Assembly (NCBI RefSeq): GCF_000003195.3
Contig: NC_012870.2
Coordinates: 9,168,501-9,232,500, forward strand
DNA: 64,000 bases
Direction: 5' to 3'
DNA from: Sorghum bicolor
Taxonomy: Eukaryota > Streptophyta > Magnoliopsida > Poales > Poaceae
Position 1 is the stretch's first letter; each line of letters starts with the position of its first letter. Under the pieces are notes generated by a model, which worked only from the letters and a program-made list of their open reading frames with translations, made no database searches and was not told the DNA's origin. Below, piece after piece: positions 63,919 through 64,000 of this stretch. Made by a program: the position numbers and the translations under genes.

Positions 63919-64000
63919 TCACGCACCGCAAATGGCAGATAGGACGTGGGTGCTCCATGTGGAGTAGTTGTTCTTGGCAAGTTTCTCTGTAACTGGGCAG

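Larger units (their letters stand above)
59412..64000 (-). mobile_element. Ty1-copia LTR retrotransposon, 3' LTR and most of gag-pol (5' end off the window)
   Basis: Minus-strand element. The 3' LTR is at 59412-59700, with a polypurine tract GACGGTGGG (complement of 59701-59709) upstream of it. The gag-protease-integrase-RT-RNase H order is that of copia elements. The 5' LTR and the gag start are beyond 64000. The left flank GGGCA (59407-59411) should be one half of the target duplication. The coding region is broken in three places (see the pseudogene entry), so this copy cannot be autonomous. Confidence 0.95.

Overview
This window is nuclear DNA from a grass. The evidence is grass-type gene structure (GC-rich first exons, AT-rich introns), six conserved plant genes with many introns, Tourist-, Stowaway- and hAT-type MITEs, a SMART/TRIM element and two Ty1-copia elements. 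The repeat families look panicoid (sorghum, maize or sugarcane-like); that is an inference from sequence style, and the species was not established. I did not find a prokaryotic-style system, a CRISPR array, an rRNA gene or a convincing intact tRNA gene.

Layout. (1) 1-750, minus: first coding exon of coatomer alpha subunit (COPI); the rest lies off the left edge. (2) 1887-9729, plus: a GRIK/SnAK-type protein kinase (predicted activator of SnRK1) in 11 coding exons. It is divergent from alpha-COP across a 1.1 kb spacer, and its 2.8 kb intron 6 holds a complete but internally deleted short-LTR copia element. (3) 9.9-16.6 kb: a repeat-rich gap with MITEs, three independent tandem duplications and a (TTA)58 microsatellite. 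(4) 17073-36064, plus: phosphatidylinositol 4-kinase alpha in 26 coding exons (1933 aa), with a GC-AG intron, a 281 bp SMART retrotransposon and several MITEs in introns. (5) 36.1-38.0 kb: a gap with a pure (AT)109 tract. (6) 38001-39387, minus: a single-B-box CONSTANS-like CCT transcription factor. (7) 43393-51492, minus: CASP, a Golgi coiled-coil tail-anchored protein, 18 exons, 709 aa. (8) 51.5-56.5 kb: an AT-rich gap with Stowaway-like elements and a tRNA-derived remnant. (9) 56535-58333, plus: an ACD11-like sphingolipid/phospholipid transfer protein, four exons. (10) 59412-64000, minus: the 3' LTR and most of gag-pol of a Ty1-copia retrotransposon, disabled by a frameshift and in-frame stops; its 5' end lies beyond the right edge.

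Four of the six genes act in membrane traffic or lipid identity (alpha-COP at Golgi/COPI vesicles, PI4K-alpha at the plasma membrane, CASP at the Golgi, ACD11 as a lipid carrier). The kinase links to energy signalling and the CCT factor probably to light or flowering control. I treat their proximity as chance. All splice junctions were placed by hand from GT/GC-AG signals, reading-frame continuity and remembered family sequences; the exon sets of the five complete genes each sum to a whole number of codons.
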